In this document: one piece after another, positions 33,218 to 41,282 of the stretch
Numbering within the stretch: the first letter of the stretch is position 1
Layout of the letters: each line of letters opens with the position of its first letter
Notes under the pieces: generated by a model
Databases searched by the model: none
Told to the model about the DNA's origin: nothing
What the model saw: the letters and a program-made list of their open reading frames with translations, nothing else
Assembly (NCBI RefSeq): GCF_002797555.1
Contig: NZ_PGFA01000006.1
Location: 90,090-154,089, forward strand
Length of the DNA: 64,000 nt
Reading direction: 5' to 3'
From: Hymenobacter chitinivorans DSM 11115
GTDB lineage: Bacteria; Bacteroidota; Bacteroidia; Cytophagales; Hymenobacteraceae
Translations under genes and position numbers: made by a program

Positions 33218-34320
33218 ACGGTGTGCAGGGTTAGGAGGACGCGAAATTCACCGGCCGGCGTGGCTTCGTCCACCCGCAGCACGTAGCGGCCGGGGTAGAG
33301 CAGCTCGAGGCGGCGCCGGGTGTTGGCCAGCCCGATGCCGCTGCCTTCGTCGAGGCTGGTGGCCGAGGCCGGAAAAAGCGTGTTACGCACTTCCAGCTCC
33401 AGCACGTTGGCCGAAGGCTGGCGCACGGCCACCCGAACCCGGCTGGGCTGGGTGGCGCTGACGCCGTGTTTAAAGGCATTTTCGACGTAGGGCAAGAGCA
33501 GCATGGGCGCAATGGGCACGTCGCGCACGGGCTCGGGCCATTCCAGCTCCACCAGCACCCGCTCGGTCAGGCGCAGCTTCATCAGGGCCACGTAGTCCTG
33601 CACGAAGGCCAGCTCCTTGGCCAAAGACGTGGTATCGGCAGGGGTTTCGTAGAGCACGTAGCGCATCATGCGCGAGAGGGTGTGAATGGCCTGCCGGGCC
33701 GCCGCCGCGTCGACTACCGTCAGGGCGTAGATGTTGTTGAGCGTGTTGAAGAAGAAGTGCGGATTGATCTGGGCCTTGAGGAAGCTCAGCTCGGAGTGAA
33801 CTTTCTGCTGCTCGAGCTCCTGGCGGCGCTGGGTGTCGGATTGCCACTTCTGCACCGCCGCAATGCTGGTACTGATGCCCAGCACGAGTAAGGTGGTGAG
33901 CAGCCCGACTATGTCGAAGCGGCGGGGCCGGGCATGGAACTGCCCGCCCCGGCCCCCCGGCCCGCTGCTGGCCCGAAAGCCGCCGGAGGGCCGCAGGTGC
34001 TGGTCCATGAGCGTCTGCAGGTTCAGGCCCGACTCGGCCAGTTGGGACAAGCCCATGACCACGGCCGCCGTGAGCAGCATGACCAGCACAAACCAGCCGG
34101 CGTGCCCGCGAAACAGCAGGCGGGGCACACTCACGTAGGCCGTCAGGTAAAACGCGCCAATCCAGAGCCCAAACACCAGGGCTTGCTTGGCCCAGAACTG
34201 CCAGGGCAGCTCAAAGCGGCCCAGCAAAGGGTTGAGCAGCACCAGGCTCAGGCCAAACAGGCCCCACATCAGAACGTGAATCAAGGGCGTCAGATAACGC
34301 CGGAGGGGAAGTGCAGCCAT
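33214..34320 (-). CDS. LytS-type sensor histidine kinase
   Basis: A 368-aa membrane kinase. Four predicted membrane helices lie in the first 160 residues (about 12-30, 45-63, 74-92, 136-154), with a Gly/Arg-rich loop (GGFRASSGPGGRGGQFHARP) between helices 3 and 4. A coiled segment leads to the His_kinase domain with phosphoacceptor His188 in LKAQINPHFFFNTLNNIYAL and an ATPase lid region (PMLLLPYVENAFKHGV, GSGIGLANTRRRLELLYPG). There is no large sensor domain, so the signal is probably sensed within the membrane. It is first in the operon with the LytTR regulator; three 21-bp repeats upstream suggest autoregulation. Confidence 0.95.
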   Translation of the reverse strand: MAALPLRRYLTPLIHVLMWGLFGLSLVLLNPLLGRFELPWQFWAKQALVFGLWIGAFYLTAYVSVPRLLFRGHAGWFVLVMLLTAAVVMGLSQLAESGLNLQTLMDQHLRPSGGFRASSGPGGRGGQFHARPRRFDIVGLLTTLLVLGISTSIAAVQKWQSDTQRRQELEQQKVHSELSFLKAQINPHFFFNTLNNIYALTVVDAAAARQAIHTLSRMMRYVLYETPADTTSLAKELAFVQDYVALMKLRLTERVLVELEWPEPVRDVPIAPMLLLPYVENAFKHGVSATQPSRVRVAVRQPSANVLELEVRNTLFPASATSLDEGSGIGLANTRRRLELLYPGRYVLRVDEATPAGEFRVLLTLHTV

Positions 34321-34382
34321 TCCAGAAGCCCAAGGTAGAAGAGCCCAAACTTACCACAACGCCGGGTCCCGCGGGCGCGCAA

Positions 34383-34432
34383 TGGACTGCCGCTCCCATT
34401 ACCTCGACTGCCGCGCCACTTTCATCGACCAG
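34383..34432 (-). promoter_or_regulatory. Predicted LytTR autoregulatory operator
   Basis: TGGACTGCCG (34383), TCGACTGCCG (34404) and TCGACC (34425) recur at exact 21-bp steps; the first two 21-bp rows agree at about 15 of 21 positions. They start 63 bp upstream of the lytS ATG. Direct repeats two helical turns apart are the classical LytTR target layout. Function is inference. Confidence 0.5.
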
Positions 34433-34483
34433 CGGCAACCGGCCGGCGTATGTTCCAGCCTAGGCGAGGTGCTTACCGGGGTA

Positions 34484-34873
34484 CTACGATGCGGTTCGGC
34501 TACCACGCAGGCTGTCCAGGCTCCAGATGCCGGATCCGTAGGCCGCTATGAACAAAAACACAAAACAGTACACCACCGCCAGTTCGCCCTGGTTAATGAT
34601 TGGCAGCGGATGCTTGGGAAAGTGGGCCATAAAGTAGGCCACCGCCATCGTGCCGCTGGCCAGGAAAGCCGCCGGCCGGGTAAATAAGCCCAGCATGATA
34701 AGCAGGCCACCTACCAGTTCGATGATACCGGCCACGCCCATCAGGGACGCCAGGGGCACCGTCGAACCGTCGCCGGGAAAGCCCAGCAGCTTCTGGCTGC
34801 CGTGCATGGCGAAGAGCAGGCCCACCACGATGCGGAGCAGGGCGTAGGCATAGGAAGCGTAGGATGAGTTCAT
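34484..34873 (-). CDS. DoxX family membrane protein
   Basis: A 129-aa protein with four membrane helices: YALLRIVVGLLFAMHGSQKLLGF is the typical DoxX start, followed by LMGVAGIIELVGGLLIMLGLF, AAFLASGTMAVAYFMAHF and LAVVYCFVFLFIAAYGSG. DoxX-like proteins belong to a broad group of small inner-membrane proteins linked to thiosulfate/quinone redox or oxidative-stress complexes in some bacteria; no specific role can be claimed here. It is a single gene; the 163 bp to lytS hold the LytTR repeats. Confidence 0.9.
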   Translation of the reverse strand: MNSSYASYAYALLRIVVGLLFAMHGSQKLLGFPGDGSTVPLASLMGVAGIIELVGGLLIMLGLFTRPAAFLASGTMAVAYFMAHFPKHPLPIINQGELAVVYCFVFLFIAAYGSGIWSLDSLRGSRTAS

Positions 34874-34937
34874 ACGAGGCAGGAATAAGGTGAGGTCTTT
34901 CCTACGCGGCCCCTCCCCTGCTAGTTAACCCTGCGCC

Positions 34938-36107
34938 CTAAAACGCCTCGCCGATGCTGAAGTAGAAACCCGTCGAGCCGTCACGCGCCAGGCCGTAGTC
35001 GAAGCGGATGTTGAGCCGGTCGCGGCGGTTGTACTTGAAGCGGATGCCCGCGCCGCCGGTGGCCTTGAGCGAGTTGCGGCCCAGGTCGCCCACCGTGTTG
35101 CCGACCTGGCCCAGGCTGCCGAAAATGGCCCCGTTGAAGCGCCAGAACAGCGGACGGCGCAGCTCAGCCTGCAGGGCCACCAGCTGCCGGTCGCGGTAAC
35201 GGCCTTCGTAATAGCCGCGCAGGATTTTGTCGCCGCCCAGGTTGGCCAGCTCCCGAAACGGCACGTGCCCGCTCTGAAACTGCCCCACCAGCTGGGTAGC
35301 CAGAATGGTTTTGCTGCTGGGTCCCAGGGCCTGGTAATGGCGGGCATCGAGCAGGTAGCGGCTGAAGCGAAAGTCGCTGCCCAGGGCCCCGCCGTTGAAC
35401 AACGCCGACAGTTCCAGGTAGTTGCCACGGTAGGCGCTCAGGATATTGTCGCGCCCGTCGTAGAGAAAGGCCGGGCCCACACCGGAGGAAATAGTGCTGG
35501 CCCGCAGCTCTTCGCCGGGCCGCTGCAGCAGCAGGCTGGGCCGCTGCTGGGGGGTACCTTCGTCAATGTTTTTGCGCACCCGCACGTCGCGCAGGTTGGT
35601 GAGGCGGTACTGCAGGCCGGCAAACACGTTGCGCTTCACCTGCCGCAGCACCCGCTGGTTCACGATGACCAGCTTGTATTCAATCGTCGATTCGTCGTCG
35701 CGGCTGGTGCTGGGCCCAAAGCCGTAGTAGTTGATGGGGTATTTGTAAAAGTAGCTCAGCTCGCCATTAACCAGGAATTTCTCACCCGGCGTGAAGACGT
35801 TGTGGGTCAATTGCACCAGGCTTTGGTTGTTCTGGGTGCGCCACAAGATCAGGCGGGCGTTGGACTTGCGCACCACCGTATCCTGGCCAAAGCGCCACAC
35901 CGGCAGCATGGCTACCCCGTAGCCCAGACCGGTTTCGGGCTGGGAAAACACAATCGGGAAGGGCAGAAAGCTGGGCTTGGCCGGCTTGGGCACGGCAGCC
36001 ACCGGAGCCACCGGTTCGGGCGTGCCCGCCGAAGTCGGCGCGGGCGTTTGCGAATAGGCGCGGGTAGCCAGCAGACTACCCGATAGAAACAAGTAAAAAA
36101 GGCGCAT
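34938..36107 (-). CDS. Omp85/BamA-like outer-membrane barrel protein (paralogue 1)
   Basis: A 389-aa protein with a signal peptide (MRLFYLFLSGSLLATRAYSQ), a Pro/Ala-rich linker, and a beta-barrel of the Omp85 "surface antigen" type. Signs are alternating hydrophobic strands, PFRELANLGGDKILRGYYEGRYRDRQLVALQAELRRPLFWRFNGAIFG (the RGY/QAELR pattern near the barrel end) and a terminal aromatic (YFSIGEAF). No POTRA domains are visible, so it is barrel-only, unlike true BamA. Start ATG 36107 is at the signal peptide. It lies next to a close paralogue (36,286-37,488); both share FPIVFSQPETGLGYGVAMLPVWRFGQDTVVRKSNARL-like openings. Substrate unknown. Confidence 0.8.
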   Translation of the reverse strand: MRLFYLFLSGSLLATRAYSQTPAPTSAGTPEPVAPVAAVPKPAKPSFLPFPIVFSQPETGLGYGVAMLPVWRFGQDTVVRKSNARLILWRTQNNQSLVQLTHNVFTPGEKFLVNGELSYFYKYPINYYGFGPSTSRDDESTIEYKLVIVNQRVLRQVKRNVFAGLQYRLTNLRDVRVRKNIDEGTPQQRPSLLLQRPGEELRASTISSGVGPAFLYDGRDNILSAYRGNYLELSALFNGGALGSDFRFSRYLLDARHYQALGPSSKTILATQLVGQFQSGHVPFRELANLGGDKILRGYYEGRYRDRQLVALQAELRRPLFWRFNGAIFGSLGQVGNTVGDLGRNSLKATGGAGIRFKYNRRDRLNIRFDYGLARDGSTGFYFSIGEAF

Positions 36108-36228
36108 GCAGGAGAATAGAGCGGTGGGGCTTATTGACAAATAAGCAATAAATTATCCTATTCTAAACACCCTTTTCACAACTTCGCACAGCCCGGCAAC
36201 TCAACCTTGCGCGCCGGCAATAACGAAA

Positions 36229-36259
36229 GCAGCCCCGCCGAGTAGCTCAGCGGGGCTGC
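36229..36259 (-). terminator. Hairpin after barrel paralogue 2
   Basis: GCAGCCCCGC (36229-36238) and GCGGGGCTGC (36250-36259) form a 10-bp stem, 26 bp after the stop at 36,286. The following minus-strand bases (TTTCGTTATT) are U-rich but not pure U. Confidence 0.6.
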
Positions 36260-36285
36260 CGTAGAATAAAGCCGGTAAAAAGGCC

Positions 36286-37488
36286 CTAGAAAGCCTCGCC
36301 CACGGCGAAGTAAATGCTCGGGGCCGTGTCGGTGCCGCCGGCGTAGTCGAGGCGGATGTTGAGCCGGTCGCGGCGGTTGAACTGGAAGCGCAGTCCCGCC
36401 CCGCCGGCCAGCTTAGTGTCGCCGAAGCTGTACTCCCCTACTTTGTCGCCGACCTGGCCCGCGCCGAGGAAAGCGGCCCCATCGAGGCGCCAGAACAGGT
36501 GCTGGCGGATTTCGGCCTGGGCCGTCATCATCTGCCGGCCCCGGAACCGGGCTTCGTAGAGGCCCCGCATCAGGCCGGCGTTGTTGTACTGGGAGCCGCC
36601 GAGGTTGGCACCCAGGCCACCCAACTCCCGAAACGGCACGCTGCCGGCGTGAAACTGCCCCAGGTACTGCAGGGCCAGAATCGTCTTGTTGGAACCCAGC
36701 AGCGGGCGGAAGTAGCGCAAGTCGAGCTGGTAGCGCTGAAACGTATAGTCGCTGCCCAGCTCTTTGCCCGTAAACAGCGCGTGGGCATCAATGTAGATGC
36801 CGCGGTAGGTAGCCAGCACATTGTCGCGGCCTTCATAGAGCAGCGAGGGACCCAGGCCCGACACCACCCCGCCCTGCTGCTCCTGCAAGGGCAGGCTGCG
36901 AAACAGGCTGGGACGGTTTTCGCTCCTATCCTCGATGACGCGCACCTTGCTGGTGTTGGTCAGGCGGTAGCGCAGGCCGCCGTAGAGGTTGTGAGCCGTA
37001 AGGCGCCGCAGGAATTTCTCATCGAAGACAAACAGCTTGTAGCCGATAGTGGATTCGTCGCTCGACTTGGTCGTGTTGCCCAGGCCGTAGTAAAAAAACG
37101 ACAGGTCGTACTGGCTCAGCTCGCCGGCGAAGTAGAACTTCTCGTTGGGCGTGAAAATGGTGTGGGTGAGCTGAATCGTGCTCTGCTTTTTCTGGGTGTA
37201 CCAGGCAATCAGGCGGGCATTGGACTTGCGTACGGTGCTGTCTTGGCCGAAGCGCCACACGGGCAGAATGGCTCCGCCGTAGCCGAAACCGGTTTCCTGC
37301 TGGTAAAACAGCACCGGTACCGGAATAAAGTTGGGCTTGTCGGCCTTGCTTTTCTCGGCCGGGGCCAGGGCTGCGCCCTGGGCAGGGGCAGCTTCCGGGG
37401 CGGCAATATCCGGAATGACAGGAGCAGTTTGGGCGTGGGCGGCGGCGGCCAGCAGCTGCAGGGCCAGCAGCGGGTATAGAAAGCGCAT
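36286..37488 (-). CDS. Omp85/BamA-like outer-membrane barrel protein (paralogue 2)
   Basis: A 400-aa exported barrel protein closely related to the next gene downstream. Signal peptide MRFLYPLLALQLLAAAAHAQ, an Ala/Pro-rich stretch, then VPVLFYQQETGFGYGGAILPVWRFGQDSTVRKSNARL and a C-terminal PFRELGGLGANLG...RGLYEARFRGRQMMTAQAEIRQHLFW, ending YFAVGEAF. It lacks POTRA domains. The two copies arose by tandem duplication and have diverged mainly in the middle (loops). A hairpin separates them, so they may be expressed independently. Confidence 0.8.
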   Translation of the reverse strand: MRFLYPLLALQLLAAAAHAQTAPVIPDIAAPEAAPAQGAALAPAEKSKADKPNFIPVPVLFYQQETGFGYGGAILPVWRFGQDSTVRKSNARLIAWYTQKKQSTIQLTHTIFTPNEKFYFAGELSQYDLSFFYYGLGNTTKSSDESTIGYKLFVFDEKFLRRLTAHNLYGGLRYRLTNTSKVRVIEDRSENRPSLFRSLPLQEQQGGVVSGLGPSLLYEGRDNVLATYRGIYIDAHALFTGKELGSDYTFQRYQLDLRYFRPLLGSNKTILALQYLGQFHAGSVPFRELGGLGANLGGSQYNNAGLMRGLYEARFRGRQMMTAQAEIRQHLFWRLDGAAFLGAGQVGDKVGEYSFGDTKLAGGAGLRFQFNRRDRLNIRLDYAGGTDTAPSIYFAVGEAF

Positions 37489-37582
37489 ACTAAGGAATTG
37501 GGGCAGAAAAGGATACAAGCCAAGCTGAACCTTTACCGTTCAGCTGCTCTAGCTCCCTAACGCAACCTCGTTCCCTACGGTT

Positions 37583-38494
37583 TTAGTAAAGCCGGACCAG
37601 CACCATCGACAGCACCCCAGCCAGCATGATCCACTTGCACCAGGCGCTGAGCTGGGCAAAGTCGCGGCGGCGGTCGGCGCGGGCCAGATAGCGGCCCACC
37701 CCGAAGGCTGGCACCAGAACCGTGAGCAGCAGCCAGCTTCCTAGCAGCCAGCGCTGCGCGTGCAGGCTGTACCAGGTGCCGCCCGCCACCAGAATCACCA
37801 GGTTCAGCAGAAAAAAGCCGATGGCCCACTTGGTGCGGGCCACGCCCCACACGATGGGCAGCGTGCGGCAGTCGTGCTCGGCGTCGCCGCGCATGTCTTC
37901 CACGTCCTTCACGATTTCGCGCACCACGGTCAGCAGAAAAGCAGCCAGGGCGTACACCCACACCGTAGTTTGACCGGTGCGCTGCTGCAGTTCGGGCAAG
38001 AGTACCAGGGCGGCCGTGAGCAGGGCAATGCTGAGGTTGCCGACCAGGGCCAGGCGCTTAAACTGGGCCGAATAGCCCCACAGCAGCAGGGCCGAGCCCA
38101 GGTTAACGGCCCCCAACGCCGGCGACAACATCCCGGCTATACTCACGCCCAGCCCCGAGAGCAGCACATGCGCCAGCATGGCGTGCCGCCGATTCACGAC
38201 GCGCCCCACCACCAGCCGGTCGGGCCGGTTGATGACGTCGATTTTCACGTCGTAGTAGTCATTGATGATGTAGCCGGCGGCGGCGATGCTGATGGCGGCC
38301 ACGGCCAGGAGAATAAAGCGGACCGACAGCAGGGCCGCAACCGGGTCGGTGGGGCGCAGCAGGCAGCTTTGCACCAGGGCCAGGCACAGGGCCATAATGA
38401 GCAGGTTAGGGAAGCGGATCAGGCGCAGCAACGAGGGCCAGCCGCTCCCGCCGCCCGCCGCAGCTACCGGCCGGGAAGTAGTAGAACGCGCCAT
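37583..38494 (-). CDS. UbiA-family prenyltransferase
   Basis: A 303-aa polytopic membrane enzyme with about eight helices. The first Asp-rich motif is NDYYDVKID (residues 78-86) and the second is DVEDMRGDAEHD. These bind prenyl diphosphate through Mg2+. Bacteroidota homologues are usually labelled geranylgeranylglycerol-phosphate geranylgeranyltransferase-like, but menaquinone (MenA) or heme O (CyoE) roles are related alternatives; the second-motif form favours the first group. Start ATG at 38494 (MARSTTSRP) is preferred over 38575. It forms no obvious operon. Confidence 0.85.
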   Translation of the reverse strand: MARSTTSRPVAAAGGGSGWPSLLRLIRFPNLLIMALCLALVQSCLLRPTDPVAALLSVRFILLAVAAISIAAAGYIINDYYDVKIDVINRPDRLVVGRVVNRRHAMLAHVLLSGLGVSIAGMLSPALGAVNLGSALLLWGYSAQFKRLALVGNLSIALLTAALVLLPELQQRTGQTTVWVYALAAFLLTVVREIVKDVEDMRGDAEHDCRTLPIVWGVARTKWAIGFFLLNLVILVAGGTWYSLHAQRWLLGSWLLLTVLVPAFGVGRYLARADRRRDFAQLSAWCKWIMLAGVLSMVLVRLY

Positions 38495-38578
38495 AGGTAC
38501 ACGAAAAATAGCAGGCCCCAAAGATGGCCCAAAAGCGGCGGATAAGGCTACGTAACCATCATCCGTAGCTGGCAAAAA

Positions 38579-38606
38579 GAAAGCCTCTCCTACGGGAGAG
38601 GCTTTC
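38579..38606 (-). terminator. Cold-shock gene terminator
   Basis: GAAAGCCTCTCC and GGAGAGGCTTTC form a perfect 12-bp stem with a TACG loop, followed on the minus strand by TTTTTG. It lies 33 bp after the csp stop. Confidence 0.85.
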
Positions 38607-38638
38607 CAAAAAGCAAAAAACCTAAGTAGGCAAAGAGC

Positions 38639-38833
38639 CTACAGTTTCTTTACGTTAACCGCATTAACACCCTTGCGGCCTTCCTGCGTGTCAAACTCCA
38701 CGCGGTCATTCTGTTGGATCTGGCCCCCGTTAAGGCCGGTTACATGGACGAAGAAATCTTCCTTCGTGCCATCTTCTGTAATGAAGCCGTAGCCCTTCGA
38801 CTCATTATAGAATTTTACGGTTCCTGTTTTCAT
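38639..38833 (-). CDS. Cold shock domain protein
   Basis: A 64-aa single cold-shock domain: MKTGTVKFYNESKGYGFITE (RNP1 KGYGFI) and DFFVHVTGL (RNP2). The five-strand OB fold binds single-stranded RNA/DNA and acts as an RNA chaperone. The ATG at 38833 gives the standard length; an upstream frame extension has no similarity. It has its own promoter and terminator, so it is a monocistronic gene. Confidence 0.97.
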   Translation of the reverse strand: MKTGTVKFYNESKGYGFITEDGTKEDFFVHVTGLNGGQIQQNDRVEFDTQEGRKGVNAVNVKKL

Positions 38834-38871
38834 GAAACTAAAAAAAGAAAATGGATGAATGGATGTTTGGG

Positions 38872-38902
38872 TAAATATAAAGGGAATTTGGAAAACCGCA
38901 AT
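38872..38902 (-). promoter_or_regulatory. Promoter of the cold-shock gene
   Basis: On the minus strand, ATTG at 38902-38899 is followed after exactly 19 bp by TATATTTA (38879-38872). This matches the Bacteroidota sigma-ABfr pattern (-33 TTTG, 19-bp spacer, -7 TANNTTTG) apart from the last base. Transcription would begin near 38,865, giving a leader of about 30 bases. Confidence 0.5.
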
Positions 38903-38961
38903 TACGCTTTGCCCCGTTTGATTCCCCGCTTTATTTGCCAACCCCTTGGAGCTGAGCCGGG

Positions 38962-39468
38962 TTAATACCAGGTTTTTTGCGCCTTCATCACCGCTTCCAC
39001 CAGCTCGCGCACGGCCCCGTGGCCGCCGGGCAGGGCCGCGGTATAGTTGCTGATTTGGTGCACGTCGGCGGCGGCATCGGCGGGGCAGGCGGCAATGGCG
39101 CAGCGGCGCATCACCTCGATATCGGGCATATCGTCGCCCATGTAGGCAATGTGGGCCGGGTCGAGGCGGTAGGTGTTAATGTAGGTGTTAAAGATCTTCA
39201 TCTTGTCGGGCACACCCAGGAAGATGTCGTGCACGTCCAGGGACTCCAGGCGGCGGCGCACTCCTTCTTCTTCCCGCCCCGAGATGATAATGACCCGGTA
39301 GCCGCGGGCCAGGGCGTGGCGAATGGCGTAGCCGTCGCGGATGTGAAAAGCCCGGGCCTGTTCCCCCGAGTTCAGGGCCAGCAGCGTGCCGTCGGTCAGC
39401 ACCCCGTCCACGTCGAATATAAAGGCTTTAATAGCAGATAAATCCGGGCTAGTACCGTTTGCACTCAT
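38962..39468 (-). CDS. kdsC: KdsC-like phosphatase (3-deoxy-manno-octulosonate-8-phosphate)
   Basis: A 168-aa HAD-superfamily phosphatase with no cap domain, as in KdsC. Motif I is FDVDGVLTDG (nucleophile and acid Asp), motif II ISGRE, and motif III MGDDMPDIEVM. Tetrameric KdsC removes phosphate from KDO-8-P in lipopolysaccharide core synthesis. Length matches. No other kds gene is nearby, but that is common. The related YrbI group has the same activity; other HAD C0 phosphatases are less likely. Confidence 0.88.
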   Translation of the reverse strand: MSANGTSPDLSAIKAFIFDVDGVLTDGTLLALNSGEQARAFHIRDGYAIRHALARGYRVIIISGREEEGVRRRLESLDVHDIFLGVPDKMKIFNTYINTYRLDPAHIAYMGDDMPDIEVMRRCAIAACPADAAADVHQISNYTAALPGGHGAVRELVEAVMKAQKTWY

Positions 39469-39493
39469 AGGTAACAGATCAAGAAAATCGAAT

Positions 39494-39510
39494 CGGCGGC
39501 CGGGCCGCCG
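39494..39510 (-). terminator. GC hairpin after iscX
   Basis: CGGCGGC-CGG-GCCGCCG, a 7-bp GC stem with a 3-base loop, 10 bp after the iscX stop. The minus-strand tail is ATTCGATTTTCTT. It is probably a weak terminator. Confidence 0.4.
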
Positions 39511-39519
39511 GGCAAGCGC

Positions 39520-39759
39520 CTAGTTCTGGTTGTCGCGCCACTCGTAGACCCACTTGGCCTGAATCTGCTCGAGGTGGCCTTCGTTGGCCTGCTCGCGGGT
39601 GCCGACGAAGTTGGGCAGGCTCAGTACCCACTCCAGCAGGTCGGTGAAGCGGATCCGGTAGATTTTTGCTTCGTCGAAGGAGTCCCCGAACTTCTCGTAC
39701 AAGGCCATAGCAATGTCCTCGTGGTCGTTCCAGTGAATAGGCAGCTCAAAATGGGCCAT
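39520..39759 (-). CDS. iscX: IscX (YfhJ) iron-sulfur assembly accessory protein
   Basis: A 79-aa acidic protein: MAHFELPIHWNDHEDIAMAL, then a central FTDLLEWVLSLPNF and a C-terminal helix ending KWVYEWRDN. These are the conserved points of the IscX winged-helix family, which binds IscS and iron and tunes cluster synthesis. I take the ATG at 39759, where similarity starts, not the longer frame to 39840. It follows the ISC-type ferredoxin gene on the same strand, the fdx-iscX order of the E. coli isc operon, although no other isc gene is in the window. Confidence 0.85.
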   Translation of the reverse strand: MAHFELPIHWNDHEDIAMALYEKFGDSFDEAKIYRIRFTDLLEWVLSLPNFVGTREQANEGHLEQIQAKWVYEWRDNQN

Positions 39760-39770
39760 GGGTCGAATGT

Positions 39771-39860
39771 GAAAATGTGAAAAAATGTGGTTGAATGTAA
39801 AAATGCTTTCACGTGCCTTGTTGCAGCACATTAAGCACATTTCTCACATTCAACCACATT
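39771..39860. repeat. AATGTG/CACATT inverted repeat cluster
   Basis: AATGTGGTTGAATGT (39784-39798) and ACATTCAACCACATT (39846-39860) are perfect 15-bp inverted repeats in the fdx-iscX gap. Extra copies of the hexamer (TGTGAAAATGTG; CACATTAAGCACATTTC) fill the space between. The second arm ends 5 bp before the ferredoxin stop. Similar hexamer clusters lie beside purH. Confidence 0.8.
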
Positions 39861-39865
39861 AGGGT

Positions 39866-40195
39866 TTAGTGTCCCAGGAATTCCTGGCGGGGGATGAGGA
39901 TGACTACGTCTTCGTTGCCCTGCATCACGCACTGGCAGCCCAGGCGGGAGTTGATGCGGGGGTTAACGGCGCGGTCAATGAAATCTTCTTCTTTGTCGCT
40001 GATTTCGGGCAGGTCATGCTCGCCCTTGAGCACGTACACGTGGCAAGTGGAGCAGCCACAGACGCCGCCGCAGTTGTGCTGCAGCTGAATTCCGTTGTTC
40101 AAGGCCACGTCCAGCACTGATTCACCTTCCGCGGCGACGTGCGTCTGGTCGGGCTGACCGTCTTGAAACTGGAAGGTAATATTGACGACTTTCAC
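39866..40195 (-). CDS. fdx: ISC-type [2Fe-2S] ferredoxin
   Basis: A 109-aa adrenodoxin-type ferredoxin. The cluster ligands are in HNCGGVCGCSTCHVYV (C-x5-C-x2-C with one extra Cys between) and a distal Cys in RLGCQC. It supplies electrons for iron-sulfur cluster assembly in the ISC pathway. The start is GTG at 40195 (MKVVNITFQF); an ATG at 40231 adds 12 residues. The next gene downstream is iscX. Plant-type ferredoxins have a different Cys spacing. Confidence 0.9.
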   Translation of the reverse strand: MKVVNITFQFQDGQPDQTHVAAEGESVLDVALNNGIQLQHNCGGVCGCSTCHVYVLKGEHDLPEISDKEEDFIDRAVNPRINSRLGCQCVMQGNEDVVILIPRQEFLGH

Positions 40196-40295
40196 GGAGT
40201 AGAAACTTGAGCAGGGCAGAATTTGGGGCAAAGGTACGCACCCCGGCCCGTAATTAAAGCGGCAGACCGGACGCGTTGTTTGCCCGCCCGCGCCT

Positions 40296-41087
40296 TTACG
40301 TAGCTTGTATACTGGCTGTTAGCTGGTTATAAATCTGCTGCCACTGCGGGTGGCCGAGCAGCAGGGCCCGGTGCCGGTCGAGTGTGGCTGCGTCGTGGCG
40401 CACGGCCGGGCCGGTCTGCACCGTAAAGGGCGGCTGGGCCAGGGCCTTCTGCACGGTTTCCCGAATCAGGGGTTCCAGCAGCGTGAAGGGCAGACCCGCC
40501 TCCTGCAACAGCGCGTGCCCGATGCCGAGCAGGTGGTTGGTAAAGTTGCAGGCAAAAACGGCCGCCACGTGAATTTGCTGCCGCTGGGGCGTGGCCACCA
40601 GCTCTACGACCTGGCTCAGGCTGCGGGCCACCGCGGCCACCAGCGCCTCGTCGGCCGGGGTGGCCGCCTCCACGCAGAAGGGTACGGCGGGCCAATCGAT
40701 AAGGCGGCCGGGGCTGAAGGTTTGTAACGGGTAGAGGACCCCACCCCGCAGGCCCGCGTACGGCGCAAATACGGCCAGCGGCAAAGCGCCCGCCGTATGC
40801 ACCACCAGGGCGGCGGCCGGAAAAACGGCTTCGGCCAGCACGGCCGGTACAGCGCCATCGGGCACGCAAAGAATATAGAGCTCGGCGGCGGGCACCGCTT
40901 GCAGGTCGAGACTGGTGATGGGGAGGGCGCCGGGAATCTGGGTGGCCACTTGCTGGGCGGAGGCCGGCGTTCGGCTCCAGACGTGGGTTACGGTGTGGCC
41001 GGCCCGCCACAGCGCGGGCCCCAGGTGCTGGGCCACGCGGCCGGCCCCGAGTAGCACAATTTGCCGTCCGACAGAAGTATAAGGCAT
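40296..41087 (-). CDS. Rossmann-fold/DUF2520 protein
   Basis: A 263-aa predicted oxidoreductase. N-terminal NAD(P)-binding motif IVLLGAGRVAQHLGPAL; C-terminal DUF2520 helical domain (about 125-263) with the recurrent HVAAVFACNFTNHLL and PLIRETVQKAL segments. The architecture resembles pyrroline-5-carboxylate reductase/NADP phosphogluconate dehydrogenase-like enzymes, but no substrate is known for the family. In Bacteroidota this gene is often near kdsC, as it is here. It is divergent from the T9SS protein gene. Confidence 0.9.
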   Translation of the reverse strand: MPYTSVGRQIVLLGAGRVAQHLGPALWRAGHTVTHVWSRTPASAQQVATQIPGALPITSLDLQAVPAAELYILCVPDGAVPAVLAEAVFPAAALVVHTAGALPLAVFAPYAGLRGGVLYPLQTFSPGRLIDWPAVPFCVEAATPADEALVAAVARSLSQVVELVATPQRQQIHVAAVFACNFTNHLLGIGHALLQEAGLPFTLLEPLIRETVQKALAQPPFTVQTGPAVRHDAATLDRHRALLLGHPQWQQIYNQLTASIQAT

Positions 41088-41282
41088 GTAAAAAGCTGAA
41101 CGAAGCCGAGGAAAAAGGAAGCCGGAAGGTACGCAGCCAGGCAGTTTGTTTTTTGAACACCTGTTTTTTCCGGGATTTTTAGCACCTTGTACATTCGAAC
41201 CAAGCGGATGTAGTGCTTTTCAGCTACAGCGCCTTTTTCTTACAAACTTTCACCCTTTTCTTCCTTACCAACCCCATACCTT

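Noticed and set aside
38834..38941. 36-residue N-terminal extension of the cold-shock protein
   Set aside because: It covers the predicted promoter and leader and has no similarity to cold-shock domains.
41088..41282. Promoter in the gap between the DUF2520 and T9SS genes
   Set aside because: T-rich runs and a TAGCACCTTG word are present, but no -33/-7 pair with correct spacing could be shown on either strand.
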